The notes under the pieces: model-generated
Told to the model about the DNA's origin: nothing
The model's database searches: none
Seen by the model: the letters and a program-made list of their open reading frames with translations, nothing else
Made by a program: the position numbers and the translations under genes
From: CAVZVW01 sp963778845
Lineage (GTDB): Bacteria > Actinomycetota > Actinomycetes > Actinomycetales > Kineosporiaceae
Assembly (NCBI GenBank): GCA_963778845.1
Contig: CAVZVW010000004.1
Location: forward strand, 62,001-126,000
Length of the DNA stretch: 64,000 nt
Direction of reading: 5' to 3'
Part shown: in pieces, positions 51,521 through 60,483 of the stretch
Position numbering within the stretch: position 1 is the first letter of the stretch
Layout: each line of letters begins with the position of its first letter

Positions 51521-53881
51521 CTACGGCGGGTCCGTGCGGTCGACCCGAGCCGCGGCCTTGGCGTTGTAGAGGTCGGCGTCGGCTGCCGCGAGCAGCCCGC
51601 GTGGCGTCCAGCGACCGCCGGCGTCGGTGACCTCAGCGGACTCCGCGACGCCCATCGACACGGCCACGGGGTCGTGGCCCACGGCGAGCCGGCTCAGGGC
51701 GCGCAGCACGCGAAGGCGCGCCGGATCCCGTGCACACCCGGGGAGCACCACGCAGAACTCGTCGCCGCCGAGGCGGCCCACCGTCCCGCCGGGCCAGGTG
51801 GCGATCTCACCGCTCAGAGCGTCGGCGAGCCGGATCAGGGCTTGGTCGCCGTGGGCGTGACCGCGCTGGTCGTTGATCTGCTTGAGCAGGTCGACGTCGA
51901 GCAGCACGAGTGCCGCGTCACGGCCCGACGCGGCGAGGCCGTCGAGGGCGTCGTCGATCGCGCGGCGGTTGCCCACGCGGGTCAGCGGGTCCTCGAACGC
52001 GAGCCTGGCCACGCGGTCGAGGTTCTCGGCCTGCACCACCACGCCGCCCATGAGTGTGGCGACGGCGGTCAGGAGCTCGATGTCGGCCGCCCCGAACGGG
52101 GGCTCGCCGTAGTCGGAGGTGAGCCAGATCTGACCCCACATCCGGCCCTCGAGGTAGACCGGCACGGCCGCCGAGGAGTACTTCTCCAGGCTGCGGAGCA
52201 GGGCGATGGCCTCGGGGTCGGCATGCGCGTCGTCCACCGTGTGCATGTAGGGCAGCCCGCTGAGCATGGTCCGGCGCGGTTGCGCGTACTCGGACAACGC
52301 GTAGGTCTCGTTCTCCGGGAAGGGCTCCTCGCCAGGCCCGAGCTGCCCAACGTTCACCAGGCACCGCAGCTGGCCCGACTCCCGCTCCCAGCGTTCGAGG
52401 GACGCCGACGCCGCCCCGACGATCAGCCGCACCTCCTCCAGCGCCACGCGCATCAGCTCGCGGGTGTCGCGCGAGGAGGCGAGCACCCGGGTGATGCCCA
52501 CCAGCGAGCGCAGCCGCTCCTCCATGCCTCGTCGCCCCATCCGGCGGCGGTCGAGGTCGTCGACCAGCTCGCCGACCGGGACGACGTCCGGCGGGCGCGC
52601 GGCCAGGCGCTCCAGGGCAGAACCCAGGCCGGACCGGACGGCGCCGCGCCCGCAGGCCACCCGACGCAGCACGGCGGCGAGGCTCGCGGCGTCCGGCTTG
52701 GCGTCCATGGCGGGCAGCGCGTCGGCCACCTCGACCGAGATCCGCACGAGCCGCACCTCCGGCGGCACACGCAGGCCACGGCCCGCCAACGAGGCCAGCA
52801 GCGGCTCCGAGCAGAGGTCGAGGGGCAGCCGGCCGTCGACGGCCAGCCGGCGAAGGTCGTGCACGAGCGCGAGCCGGCCGACGACGTGGGCACGTCCCTC
52901 CGACAGCCCCACCTCGCGCGACAGCGCCGTGGCGACGGCGTGGACGACGCCGCGGTGCACGCCGCCGCTGCCGGCGAGGAGCCGAGCCGCTGCCAGCACG
53001 GCAGTGTCGACCGTCACCGGCCATACCTCGTGCTCGGTGCCGAGCACCTCCGCCGGTCCCACGCCGCGCGCGGTTGCGGCCACCTCCTCGGGGTCGGGGT
53101 TGGGCCTTCCGTAGAAGTTCCCCTGCGCCGCGGGGCACCCCAGCCGCTGCAATGCCTCCGCCTGCTCAGGCGTCTCCACGCCTTCGGCGATCACCGACAT
53201 GCCGAGGGAGTCCGCCAGGTCGACGATCACGCGCACGATCGCCCGGTCGGCCCCCGCATTGGCGACGCCCGCCACGAAGCTGCGGTCGAGCTTGAGCACG
53301 TGAACGGGCAGCCGACGAAGGTTGTCCAGCGTGGCGAATCCGACGCCGAAGTCGTCGAGGGCGATGCGGACGCCGAGCGCAGACAGCTCCTCGAGCACCG
53401 GACGGGCGGCCGACGACGTGGCCGCGGACTCGGTGATCTCCAGTACGAGCACGGAACCCGGCATGTCGTGCTCGGCAAGGGTGGCCCGCACGAGATCAGC
53501 GAGGTCGTCGCCCACCAGCTGCGCCGGCGCCACGTTGACGCTGACGGTCGCCGCGGTGATCAGGCTCGAGCCGGCCCGCCAGCGCGCTGCTCCCGCCACC
53601 GCCTGGTGCAGCATCGTCGCGCCGAGCTCGAGAACCAGCCCGCTGCGCTCGGCCACGGGTACGAACGCCGCCGGCGCGAGCAGCCTGCCCTCCACCGTGC
53701 GCATGCGGGCGAGCGCCTCGAAGCCGACCACCTGGCGACCGCGCAGCACGACGATGGGCTGGAAGTGGACCTCGATGCGCCCCTCGCGCAGTGCCAGGTC
53801 GAGGTCCTTGGCAGAGACCGGCGAGGGGCGAGGGGCGTGGCTGCGCCCGGCTGTGGGCGCACGCGGTGCCGCGATCTCCAT
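51521..53881 (-). CDS. EAL / HD-like / GAF / GGDEF protein
   Basis: From the ATG at 53881 (GGAG 5 nt upstream) the protein has 786 aa and no membrane span. The order is unusual. EAL comes first (about 25-265; FEALARM, SVNVAPAQL, IALDDFGVGFATLDNL). Next is a helical part (about 290-430) with GRLALVHDLRRLAVDG and VRISVEVADALPAMDAKPD, which looks like a decayed HD-GYP domain lacking HDxGK. A GAF domain follows (about 460-610; ASRDTRELMRVALEEVRLIV, VYLEGRMWGQIWLTSDYGEP), and GGDEF ends it (RLGGDEFCVVLP). EAL and GGDEF signatures are intact, so it may make and break cyclic di-GMP under cytosolic signals. Confidence 0.92.
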   Translation of the reverse strand: MEIAAPRAPTAGRSHAPRPSPVSAKDLDLALREGRIEVHFQPIVVLRGRQVVGFEALARMRTVEGRLLAPAAFVPVAERSGLVLELGATMLHQAVAGAARWRAGSSLITAATVSVNVAPAQLVGDDLADLVRATLAEHDMPGSVLVLEITESAATSSAARPVLEELSALGVRIALDDFGVGFATLDNLRRLPVHVLKLDRSFVAGVANAGADRAIVRVIVDLADSLGMSVIAEGVETPEQAEALQRLGCPAAQGNFYGRPNPDPEEVAATARGVGPAEVLGTEHEVWPVTVDTAVLAAARLLAGSGGVHRGVVHAVATALSREVGLSEGRAHVVGRLALVHDLRRLAVDGRLPLDLCSEPLLASLAGRGLRVPPEVRLVRISVEVADALPAMDAKPDAASLAAVLRRVACGRGAVRSGLGSALERLAARPPDVVPVGELVDDLDRRRMGRRGMEERLRSLVGITRVLASSRDTRELMRVALEEVRLIVGAASASLERWERESGQLRCLVNVGQLGPGEEPFPENETYALSEYAQPRRTMLSGLPYMHTVDDAHADPEAIALLRSLEKYSSAAVPVYLEGRMWGQIWLTSDYGEPPFGAADIELLTAVATLMGGVVVQAENLDRVARLAFEDPLTRVGNRRAIDDALDGLAASGRDAALVLLDVDLLKQINDQRGHAHGDQALIRLADALSGEIATWPGGTVGRLGGDEFCVVLPGCARDPARLRVLRALSRLAVGHDPVAVSMGVAESAEVTDAGGRWTPRGLLAAADADLYNAKAAARVDRTDPP

Positions 53882-54000
53882 GCGTCTCCGTCCCACTCTG
53901 TGCCCAGCGACCGGTGCGCCGCTCGGCCCTGAACCGCTCACCACGCTCCGGGTACTCCCAATCTGTCAAGCGCGGGTCCACCCACGCTAGCCTCCCGCCG

Positions 54001-54070
54001 GGTGGCGCCGGGTGGCGCCGGGTGGCGCCGGGTGGCGCCGGGTGGCCCCGGGTGGCCCCGGGTGGCCCTG
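54001..54070 (+). repeat. Ten-base tandem repeat
   Basis: Seven units of 10 bp: four GGTGGCGCCG, two GGTGGCCCCG and one GGTGGCCCTG. The block lies between the EAL-GGDEF gene and the MarR gene. Length variation between strains would be expected. Confidence 0.95.
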
Positions 54071-54146
54071 CCTCGGCCGACCCCGGCCGAGCCGCCCGGG
54101 GTCGGCCCATGCGGGCACGATTTGACGCCGCTGCCGGGTCCACGCA

Positions 54147-54170
54147 TAGTTGTAGTACGCAACTAGTTGT
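54147..54170. promoter_or_regulatory. Operator-like dyad before the MarR gene
   Basis: TAGTTG (54147-54152) and CAACTA (54160-54165) are perfect inverted copies 7 bp apart, and AACTAGTT (54161-54168) is itself a palindrome; TAGTTGT occurs twice. The stretch is AT-rich in a GC-rich setting and lies 59 bp before the MarR start. It fits an autoregulatory MarR site. Confidence 0.65.
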
Positions 54171-54228
54171 GCCATACACCGGTCGCCTCCAGGGGCGACG
54201 ACGACGTCTCCGGGCAAGGGGAGCCACC

Positions 54229-54864
54229 GTGACCACCGACACCATGCCTGCCGCGGCTCCGCCGGCAGGAGCCGTGCCCCCCGCGGGGCACCAGGGTCGA
54301 GCCGTGCCCGCCTCGGCCCACCAGGCTCGCGCCGCGGCGAGCGCCGCGCTCAGCCAGGAGCTCGTGCGGCACACGCGCCTGCTCCACGTCCTGCGCAGCC
54401 AGTCGTCCCTGTGGACGCCCGTTGGCCTCGACTGGGGCGCCTTCGCGCTGCTCGCCCACCTCGTGAAGGGCGGACCACGCCGGCAGGGCGAGCTCGCCGG
54501 CTGCGCGATGCTCGACCCGTCGACGGTCAGCCGGCACGTCGCCCAGCTGGTCAAGGCCGGGCTCGTGGAGCGTCGGCCCGACCCGGAGGACGGCCGGGCC
54601 GTCCACCTGGCTGCCACGCCGCCCGGCCAGGCCACGTTCGACCAGGTCGCGGCGCGCCGGGACGCCGTCATCGCCGAGGTGATGGCCGGCTGGGACCTCG
54701 ACGACGTCGAGGCGCTGACCCGGCTGCTCGTCCGGCTGAACGACGACTTCGAGACCTACCGCCCCGCCGTCCTTGCCCCACCCTCCGGGGTAGCGGGCAC
54801 GCCTGCCGGCCCGGTCACCGCCCGACGCGCCGACGACTCAGCACCCCCACGTCTGGAGCCTTGA
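54229..54864 (+). CDS. MarR-family regulator of the drug exporter
   Basis: A 211-aa protein from the GTG at 54229, with AAGGGGAG upstream. The N-terminal 45 residues are Ala/Pro-rich. The winged helix has PVGLDWGAFALLAHLVKGGP, LAGCAMLDPSTVSRHVAQLV and KAGLVERRPDPEDGRAVHLA, the last being the wing with its DxR motif. The stop overlaps the start of the exporter gene (TGATG), so the two are cotranscribed and the regulator probably represses both through the dyad at 54147. Confidence 0.93.
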   Translation: MTTDTMPAAAPPAGAVPPAGHQGRAVPASAHQARAAASAALSQELVRHTRLLHVLRSQSSLWTPVGLDWGAFALLAHLVKGGPRRQGELAGCAMLDPSTVSRHVAQLVKAGLVERRPDPEDGRAVHLAATPPGQATFDQVAARRDAVIAEVMAGWDLDDVEALTRLLVRLNDDFETYRPAVLAPPSGVAGTPAGPVTARRADDSAPPRLEP

Positions 54865-56741
54865 TGTCCACCGCACCCTCGGCGTCCGCCGGGTCCACCA
54901 CCGCCGCCTCCAACGGCGCCGCGCCGAGCACCACCGACGCGCAGCTACCTGGCGGACCCGCGCTGACCCACCGCCAGATCCTGGTGATCCTCACGGGGCT
55001 CATGTCGGGCATGTTCCTGGCGGCGCTGGACCAGACGATCGTCGCGACGTCCATCCGGACCATCGCCGACCACCTGCAGGGCCTGAGCCTGCAGGCCTGG
55101 GCGACCACCGCCTACCTCATCACCTCGACCATCACGACCCCGCTGTACGGCAAGCTCTCCGACATCTACGGGCGCCGGCCCTACTTCATCTTCGCGATCT
55201 CCGTGTTCGTCCTCGGCTCGGCCCTGTCGGGCATGAGCCAGACCATGTACCAGCTGGCCGCCTTCCGGGCGGTCCAGGGCATCGGGGCCGGGGGGCTGTT
55301 CTCCCTCGCACTGGCGATCATCGCGGACATGGTGCCGCCGCGGGAGCGTGCCCGCTACCAGGGCTACTTCCTCGCGGTCTTCGGGACGTCGAGCGTGCTC
55401 GGCCCCATGGTGGGCGGGTTCCTCGCCGGGCAGGCGACCATCCTCGGCATCTCCGGCTGGCGCTGGGTGTTCCTGGTGAACGTCCCGATCGGCATCGCGT
55501 CCCTGGCCCTCGTCGCCCGCACCCTGCACCTGCCGCACAGCCGTCGTGACCACCGCATCGACTACCCCGGAGCGGTCGCGCTCGTCGTCGCGCTGGTGCC
55601 CCTGCTCGTGGTTGCCGAGCAGGGGCGGCAGTGGGGCTGGACGAGCCCGCGCTCGCTGACGGCCTACGTGATCGGTGTGGTCGGGATCATCGGCTTCCTG
55701 CTCGCGGAGCGGGCCTACGGCGACGAGGCGCTGCTGCCGTTGCGGCTCTTCCGAGGCAAGACCTTCAGTCTCGGCACGTCGTTGAGCTTCATCGTCGGCA
55801 TGGGGATGTTCGGCGGTCTGGTCTCGCTGCCGCTGTACATGCAGATCGTCAAGGGCGAGTCGCCCACTGCTGCAGGCCTTCTGCTGCTGCCGCTCACCTT
55901 CGGCATCATGGCAGGCACATTGACCGCCGGGCAGATGATCGCCCGCACCGGCCGCTACAAGGTGTTCCCGGTCATCGGGGTCAGCCTGCTGCTGGTCGCC
56001 ATGCTGCTCATGAGCCGGGTCAGCGCGGACACGTCCCTGGTCGTCGTCGACCTGTACGGGGTGGTCTTCGGCCTCGGCCTCGGCTTCAACATGCAGACGC
56101 TCGTGGTCGCCATCCAGAACGCCGTCCCCGCCACGGACATGGGCGTCGCGACGTCCTCGGCCACCTTCTTCCGCCAGATGGGCGGCACGCTCGGCACCGC
56201 GCTCTTCCTGTCGGTGCTCTTCAACGGGCTGCCAACCAAGATCAGGGAGGCGTTCCAGGCGATCGCGCCGACACGGGAGTTCCAGTCCGCGCTCAAGGAC
56301 CCGGCCGTGCTGGCGGACCCGGCGAACAAACCGGTGCTCGACCTGCTCGCGGGCGGGGCCCATGGCGCGATCTCACCGGGCACCATCAACGACTCGTCGT
56401 TCATCGGGCACCTCGACCCAAGGCTCGCCCGGCCCTTCCTCGTCGGCTTCGCCGATGCCATGGACGTGGTCTTCCTGCTCGGCGCGGGTGTCCTGACGAT
56501 CGCCTTCATCCTCGTCTGGTTCCTCCCCGAGGAGCCGCTGCGCACCATGTCCGGCATCCAGGCGGTGCGCCAGGAGCAGGCCGAGGCGGCGGCGGCCGCG
56601 CTGGCAGGCGACGAGGCAAGCGACCAGCCGGTGACGCCGACAGCCCGCCTGCGCGGTGCGGAGGCTGACGGCGAGCACGGTGCCGAGGCACGCGGGCTGC
56701 AGGGCGAACCGGTGTTCGACGGCAGGGACGGCGCGGGCTGA
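54864..56741 (+). CDS. DHA2-family (EmrB/QacA) multidrug exporter
   Basis: A 625-aa major-facilitator protein with 14 predicted helices. Typical DHA2 motifs are LDQTIVATSIRTIADHL, TPLYGKLSDIYGRRPYF (motif A) and AAFRAVQGIGAGGLFSLALA, with RARYQGYFLAVFGTSSVLGP as motif C. The N-terminal 40 residues and the C-terminal 70 residues are soluble. It exports drugs or other lipophilic compounds with proton exchange. It starts inside the MarR stop codon and is probably induced by ligand binding to that regulator. Confidence 0.95.
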   Translation: MSTAPSASAGSTTAASNGAAPSTTDAQLPGGPALTHRQILVILTGLMSGMFLAALDQTIVATSIRTIADHLQGLSLQAWATTAYLITSTITTPLYGKLSDIYGRRPYFIFAISVFVLGSALSGMSQTMYQLAAFRAVQGIGAGGLFSLALAIIADMVPPRERARYQGYFLAVFGTSSVLGPMVGGFLAGQATILGISGWRWVFLVNVPIGIASLALVARTLHLPHSRRDHRIDYPGAVALVVALVPLLVVAEQGRQWGWTSPRSLTAYVIGVVGIIGFLLAERAYGDEALLPLRLFRGKTFSLGTSLSFIVGMGMFGGLVSLPLYMQIVKGESPTAAGLLLLPLTFGIMAGTLTAGQMIARTGRYKVFPVIGVSLLLVAMLLMSRVSADTSLVVVDLYGVVFGLGLGFNMQTLVVAIQNAVPATDMGVATSSATFFRQMGGTLGTALFLSVLFNGLPTKIREAFQAIAPTREFQSALKDPAVLADPANKPVLDLLAGGAHGAISPGTINDSSFIGHLDPRLARPFLVGFADAMDVVFLLGAGVLTIAFILVWFLPEEPLRTMSGIQAVRQEQAEAAAAALAGDEASDQPVTPTARLRGAEADGEHGAEARGLQGEPVFDGRDGAG

Positions 56742-56750
56742 CCTCGACGG

Positions 56751-58136
56751 TCAGGCCCAGGCGAGAGCCTTGGACGGGTGCTCGAGCACCGCGGCGACGT
56801 CTGCGAGGAACCGGCTCCCGAGGTCGCCGTCCACGAGGCGGTGGTCGAAGGAGACGGCGAGCTGGGTGACCCAACGGGGGACGACCCGGCCCCTGTGCAC
56901 CCACGGCTGACGGCGCACCTGACCCAGGCAGAGGATCGCCGCCTCGCCCGGGTTGAGGATCGGCGTGCCGCCGTCCACGCCGAACACCCCCACATTGGTG
57001 ATGGTGATCGTGCCGCCTGCCATGTCCGACGGCGGCGTGCGCCCCTCGCGCGCGGTCACGGTCAGCTCGCCGATGGCCTCGGCGAGGTCGTGCAAGGTGA
57101 GCCGGTCGGCGTCCTTGATGTTCGGGACGACGAGGCCGCGCGGGGTCGCGGCCGCTAGGCCGAGGTTCACGTACCCCTTGAGGACGATCTCGCCCGCGGC
57201 GGCGTCCCAAGTGGCGTTGATGCCCGGGTTGCGGCGTACGGCGAGCAGCAGCGCCTTCGAGACCACGAGCAGCGGCGAGACCTTCACATCCGCGAACTCG
57301 CGGTCCTCACGCAGCCGGCCCACCAGCTTCATGGTGCGCGTCACGTCGACCTGCACCCACTCGGTGACGTGCGGGGCCGTGAAGGCCGAGGCGACCATCG
57401 CCTCAGCCGTCAGCTTGCGCACTCCCTTGATCGGGATGCGGGTCTCTCGATCCCCGCTGATGTGTGTCGTCGGCGTCTGTGCGGCCGCGGCAGCCTCGAC
57501 GTCCTCCCGGGTGACGACGCCGCCGAGCCCGCTGGGCGTCACGCCTGCCAGGCTCACCCCGAGGTCGCGCGCGAGCTTGCGTACGGGCGGCTTGGCGAGG
57601 GGCCGAGCGACCGGCACGGTCGTCTGCTCCGGCGACTCGTACCCGGCGTGCATGACCGGCGAGGGTTGGGCGGCGCGGGCGCGGCGGGTCGCCGTCGTCG
57701 TCTTGGGGCCGTAGCCCACCAGCACCGCCATGCGTCCGCCGGGCGCCTCCCCGCCGATCAGCCCGTGCTCGACGACGCGCTCGACGACTCCCGGCGCGAC
57801 AGCCGGAGCCCCGGCTCTGACCGCCGGCGCGGCGGCCGATTCCGGGGCAGCCATGGCGGGAGAGGCATCGGGAACCGGCTGGGCGCCGTCCGGGTCGACG
57901 TCGACGGCGATGATCGGCGTCCCGACGTCCACGGTCGTTCCCGCGGGCACGAGGATCTCGGTGACCACGCCGGCGAACGGACACGGCAGCTCGACCAGGG
58001 ACTTCGCCGTCTCGATCTCGACGATCGCGTCGTTGACCGACACCCGGTCGCCGGGCTGCACCTTCCAGGAGATGATCTCCGCCTCGGTCAGGCCCTCACC
58101 GGCGTCGGGGAGGCGGAACTGCTTGATCTGCGCCAT
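56751..58136 (-). CDS. bkdC: Branched-chain keto-acid dehydrogenase E2
   Basis: A 461-aa protein from the ATG at 58136 (MAQIKQFRLPDAGEGLTEAE). A lipoyl domain has the lysine in EIETAKSLVELP. A peripheral-subunit-binding domain follows (KPPVRKLARDLGVSLAGVTP). The acyltransferase domain ends with SFDHRLVDGDLGSRFLADV, containing the catalytic HxxxDG. The long Ala/Pro linkers are normal. It accepts the acyl group from E1 and passes it to CoA. It is the last of three co-directional genes, 14 bp after E1 beta. The E3 subunit is not in the window. Confidence 0.94.
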   Translation of the reverse strand: MAQIKQFRLPDAGEGLTEAEIISWKVQPGDRVSVNDAIVEIETAKSLVELPCPFAGVVTEILVPAGTTVDVGTPIIAVDVDPDGAQPVPDASPAMAAPESAAAPAVRAGAPAVAPGVVERVVEHGLIGGEAPGGRMAVLVGYGPKTTTATRRARAAQPSPVMHAGYESPEQTTVPVARPLAKPPVRKLARDLGVSLAGVTPSGLGGVVTREDVEAAAAAQTPTTHISGDRETRIPIKGVRKLTAEAMVASAFTAPHVTEWVQVDVTRTMKLVGRLREDREFADVKVSPLLVVSKALLLAVRRNPGINATWDAAAGEIVLKGYVNLGLAAATPRGLVVPNIKDADRLTLHDLAEAIGELTVTAREGRTPPSDMAGGTITITNVGVFGVDGGTPILNPGEAAILCLGQVRRQPWVHRGRVVPRWVTQLAVSFDHRLVDGDLGSRFLADVAAVLEHPSKALAWA

Positions 58137-58150
58137 GCGATCCTCCGGCC

Positions 58151-59152
58151 TCAGTACGCGAGCACGCGGTCGACGGCGTCGAGCACACGGTCGAGGTCGG
58201 GCAGGTACTCCTCCTCGAGGCGGCTTGCCGGGTACGGCGTATGGAAGCCGCCGACTCTGAGCACAGGGGCCTCGAGGTGGTAGAAGCACCGCTGCGTGAT
58301 CCGCGCGGCGATCTCCGAGCCGAGGCCGAGGAAGACCGGAGCCTCGTGGACGACGACCAGCCGGCGCGTGCGCTGCACCGAGGCCTCCAGCGTGACGAGG
58401 TCGAGCGGGGAGATGCTGCGCAGGTCGACGACCTCGAGGCTCTTGCCCTCCTCGGCCGCGGCGTTCGCGGCGTCCAGCACCGTCTTGACCGTCGGTCCGT
58501 AGGCGGCAACAGTCACGTGCTCACCCGCCCTGGCGATGCGCGCGGAGTGCAGTGGGAGCGGTGTCGCCGCGAGGTCGAGCTCCCCCTTCTCCCAGTAGCG
58601 CCGCTTCGGCTCGAAGAACATCACCGGGTCGTCGCTTCGCACCGCCTGCTGGATCATCCAGTACGCGTCCGCAGGCGTCGAGCAGGAGACGACCCGGAGC
58701 CCGGGCGTGTGGGCGAAGTACGCCTCGGGGCTCTCGCTGTGGTGCTCGACGGCGCCGATCCCGCCGCCGAACGGGACCCGGACGACGACCGGCAGCCTTA
58801 CCGAGCCGCGCGAGCGGTACCCCATCTTGGCCAGCTGGGACACGATCTGGTCGTAGGCCGGGTAGATGAAGCCGTCGAACTGGATCTCGCACACGGGCCG
58901 GTACCCGCGCAGGGCCATCCCGATCGCGGTGCCGATGATGCCGCTCTCGGCGAGCGGGGTGTCGATCACCCGGTCCTCGCCGAAGTCCTTCTGGAGCCCG
59001 TCGGTCACACGGAAGACCCCGCCCAGCTTGCCGACGTCCTCCCCCATCACCAGCACCTTCGCGTCGTCCTCCATGGCGCGGCGCAGGCCGGCGTTCACGG
59101 CGCGAGCGATGGTCGTGATGCTGGTCGTGGGGCTGCTACCAGGGGCGGTCAC
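58151..59152 (-). CDS. bkdB: Branched-chain keto-acid dehydrogenase E1 beta
   Basis: The GTG at 59152 overlaps the E1 alpha stop by four bases (GTGA) and gives 333 aa; the frame is open to 59668 but that is E1 alpha antisense-frame shadow. Family motifs are VMGEDVGKLGGVFRVTDGL, DTPLAESGIIGTAIGMAL, EIQFDGFIYPAYDQIVSQLA and VRVPFGGGIGAVEHHSESPE, then the C-terminal transketolase part LEVVDLRSISPLD. With E1 alpha it decarboxylates branched-chain 2-oxo acids using thiamine diphosphate, supplying starters for branched fatty acids. Confidence 0.95.
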   Translation of the reverse strand: MTAPGSSPTTSITTIARAVNAGLRRAMEDDAKVLVMGEDVGKLGGVFRVTDGLQKDFGEDRVIDTPLAESGIIGTAIGMALRGYRPVCEIQFDGFIYPAYDQIVSQLAKMGYRSRGSVRLPVVVRVPFGGGIGAVEHHSESPEAYFAHTPGLRVVSCSTPADAYWMIQQAVRSDDPVMFFEPKRRYWEKGELDLAATPLPLHSARIARAGEHVTVAAYGPTVKTVLDAANAAAEEGKSLEVVDLRSISPLDLVTLEASVQRTRRLVVVHEAPVFLGLGSEIAARITQRCFYHLEAPVLRVGGFHTPYPASRLEEEYLPDLDRVLDAVDRVLAY

Positions 59153-60294
59153 GGCCGGCCTGCCTCGACCGGGGCGAACGTCGCGTGGTAGCCGGCGAAC
59201 CACTCCCGCTCCTCGGCGACGAGCGGGTGCTCGTCGCGGTAGACGTGGTCGAACATCTCCAGCGGCTGCGGGTCCGGCATCGACAGGCACTCCTGTCGCA
59301 CGTGCGCTGCCAGGGCGGCGGCGTCGGACTCCACCGAAGCGAAGAACGCCTCGTCGGCCAGGCCCTCGTGAGCCAGGCACACCTTCAGCCGAGCGATCGG
59401 GTCCTTGAGCTTCCACTCCTCGACCTCGGCCGCGATGCGGTACCGGGTCGGGTCGTCCGACGTGGTGTGCGCACCCATCCGGTAGGTGAACGCCTCGATG
59501 AAGGTTGGGCCCTCGCCGCGCCGGGCGCGGTCGAGCGCGGCCTTGGTGACGGCATGGACGGCCAGCACGTCGTTGCCGTCCACCCGCAGGCCGGGGAAGC
59601 CGAAGCCGAGCGCGCGCCGGTAGAGCGGGATGCGGGTCTGGCGCTCGTTCGGCTCGGAGATGGCCCACTGGTTGTTCTGGCAGAAGAAGACGACAGGTGC
59701 GTTGAAGACGCTGGCGAAGACGAAGGCCTCGTTCACGTCGCCCTGCGCCGTCGCGCCGTCCCCGAAGTACGCGATCACGGCGGCGTCTCGACCGGGGTCA
59801 CCGGTCCCGACGGCCCCGTCGCGCTGGATGCCCATCGCGTAGCCGGTCGCATGCAGGGTCTGCGCGCCGATGACGATCGTGTACAGGTGGAAGTTGTGCT
59901 CGGCGGGGTCCCAGCCTCCGAGGTTGACCCCGCGGTACAGGCCGAGCAGCGTCACCGGGTCGACGTCGCGGCACCAGGCCACGCCGTGCTCGCGGTAGGT
60001 GGGGAACACGTAGTCCTGCGGGGCCAGTGCACGCCCCGAGCCGATCTGGGCCGCCTCCTGCCCCAGCAGGCTCGCCCAGATGCCGAGCTCACCCTGCCGC
60101 TGGAGGGCGGTCGCCTCGGTGTCCACCCGGCGCACGAGCACCAGGTCGCGGTACATCGACCGGAGCTGGTCCGGCGTCAGGTCGCTGGCGTAGTCGGGGT
60201 GGCTGACGCGCTCGCCTTCGGGCGTCAGCAGCTGAACGAGGTCGCGCGCTCCCGGGATGGGGGAGCTCGGTCCGCTGACCGCGGTGTCCGTCAC
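59149..60294 (-). CDS. bkdA: Branched-chain keto-acid dehydrogenase E1 alpha
   Basis: I chose the GTG at 60294 (VTDTAVSGPSS), which has GAAGGAG 5 nt upstream, giving 381 aa, the usual size; the frame is open to an ATG at 60417. The thiamine diphosphate site is visible as AYFGDGATAQGDVNEAFVFA and VFFCQNNQWAIS. Other motifs are SLLGQEAAQIGSGRALAPQD, FPTYREHG and the phosphorylation-loop region YRMGAHTTSDDPTRYR. It is the first gene of the bkd operon. Confidence 0.94.
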   Translation of the reverse strand: MTDTAVSGPSSPIPGARDLVQLLTPEGERVSHPDYASDLTPDQLRSMYRDLVLVRRVDTEATALQRQGELGIWASLLGQEAAQIGSGRALAPQDYVFPTYREHGVAWCRDVDPVTLLGLYRGVNLGGWDPAEHNFHLYTIVIGAQTLHATGYAMGIQRDGAVGTGDPGRDAAVIAYFGDGATAQGDVNEAFVFASVFNAPVVFFCQNNQWAISEPNERQTRIPLYRRALGFGFPGLRVDGNDVLAVHAVTKAALDRARRGEGPTFIEAFTYRMGAHTTSDDPTRYRIAAEVEEWKLKDPIARLKVCLAHEGLADEAFFASVESDAAALAAHVRQECLSMPDPQPLEMFDHVYRDEHPLVAEEREWFAGYHATFAPVEAGRP

Positions 60295-60483
60295 GGGCAC
60301 TCCTTCGTCGGCGCCGGGAGCGGGGTCGCCGCCGTCCGGCACGGTCCCGGCGCCGGCGTGCCTGGTGGGCTCACGCGACACCGGGGCTGCATCGGTAGTC
60401 ACAGCCCCGTGGGACAACCTACCCGTCGAGGAAGGGGGTTGGGCGAGCCTGCGAACCGGCGTGGACGGCGCGGGTCAGGACGC

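Noticed and set aside
53896..54100. CRISPR array at the tandem repeat
   Set aside because: Units are 10 bp with no spacers; this is a simple tandem repeat.
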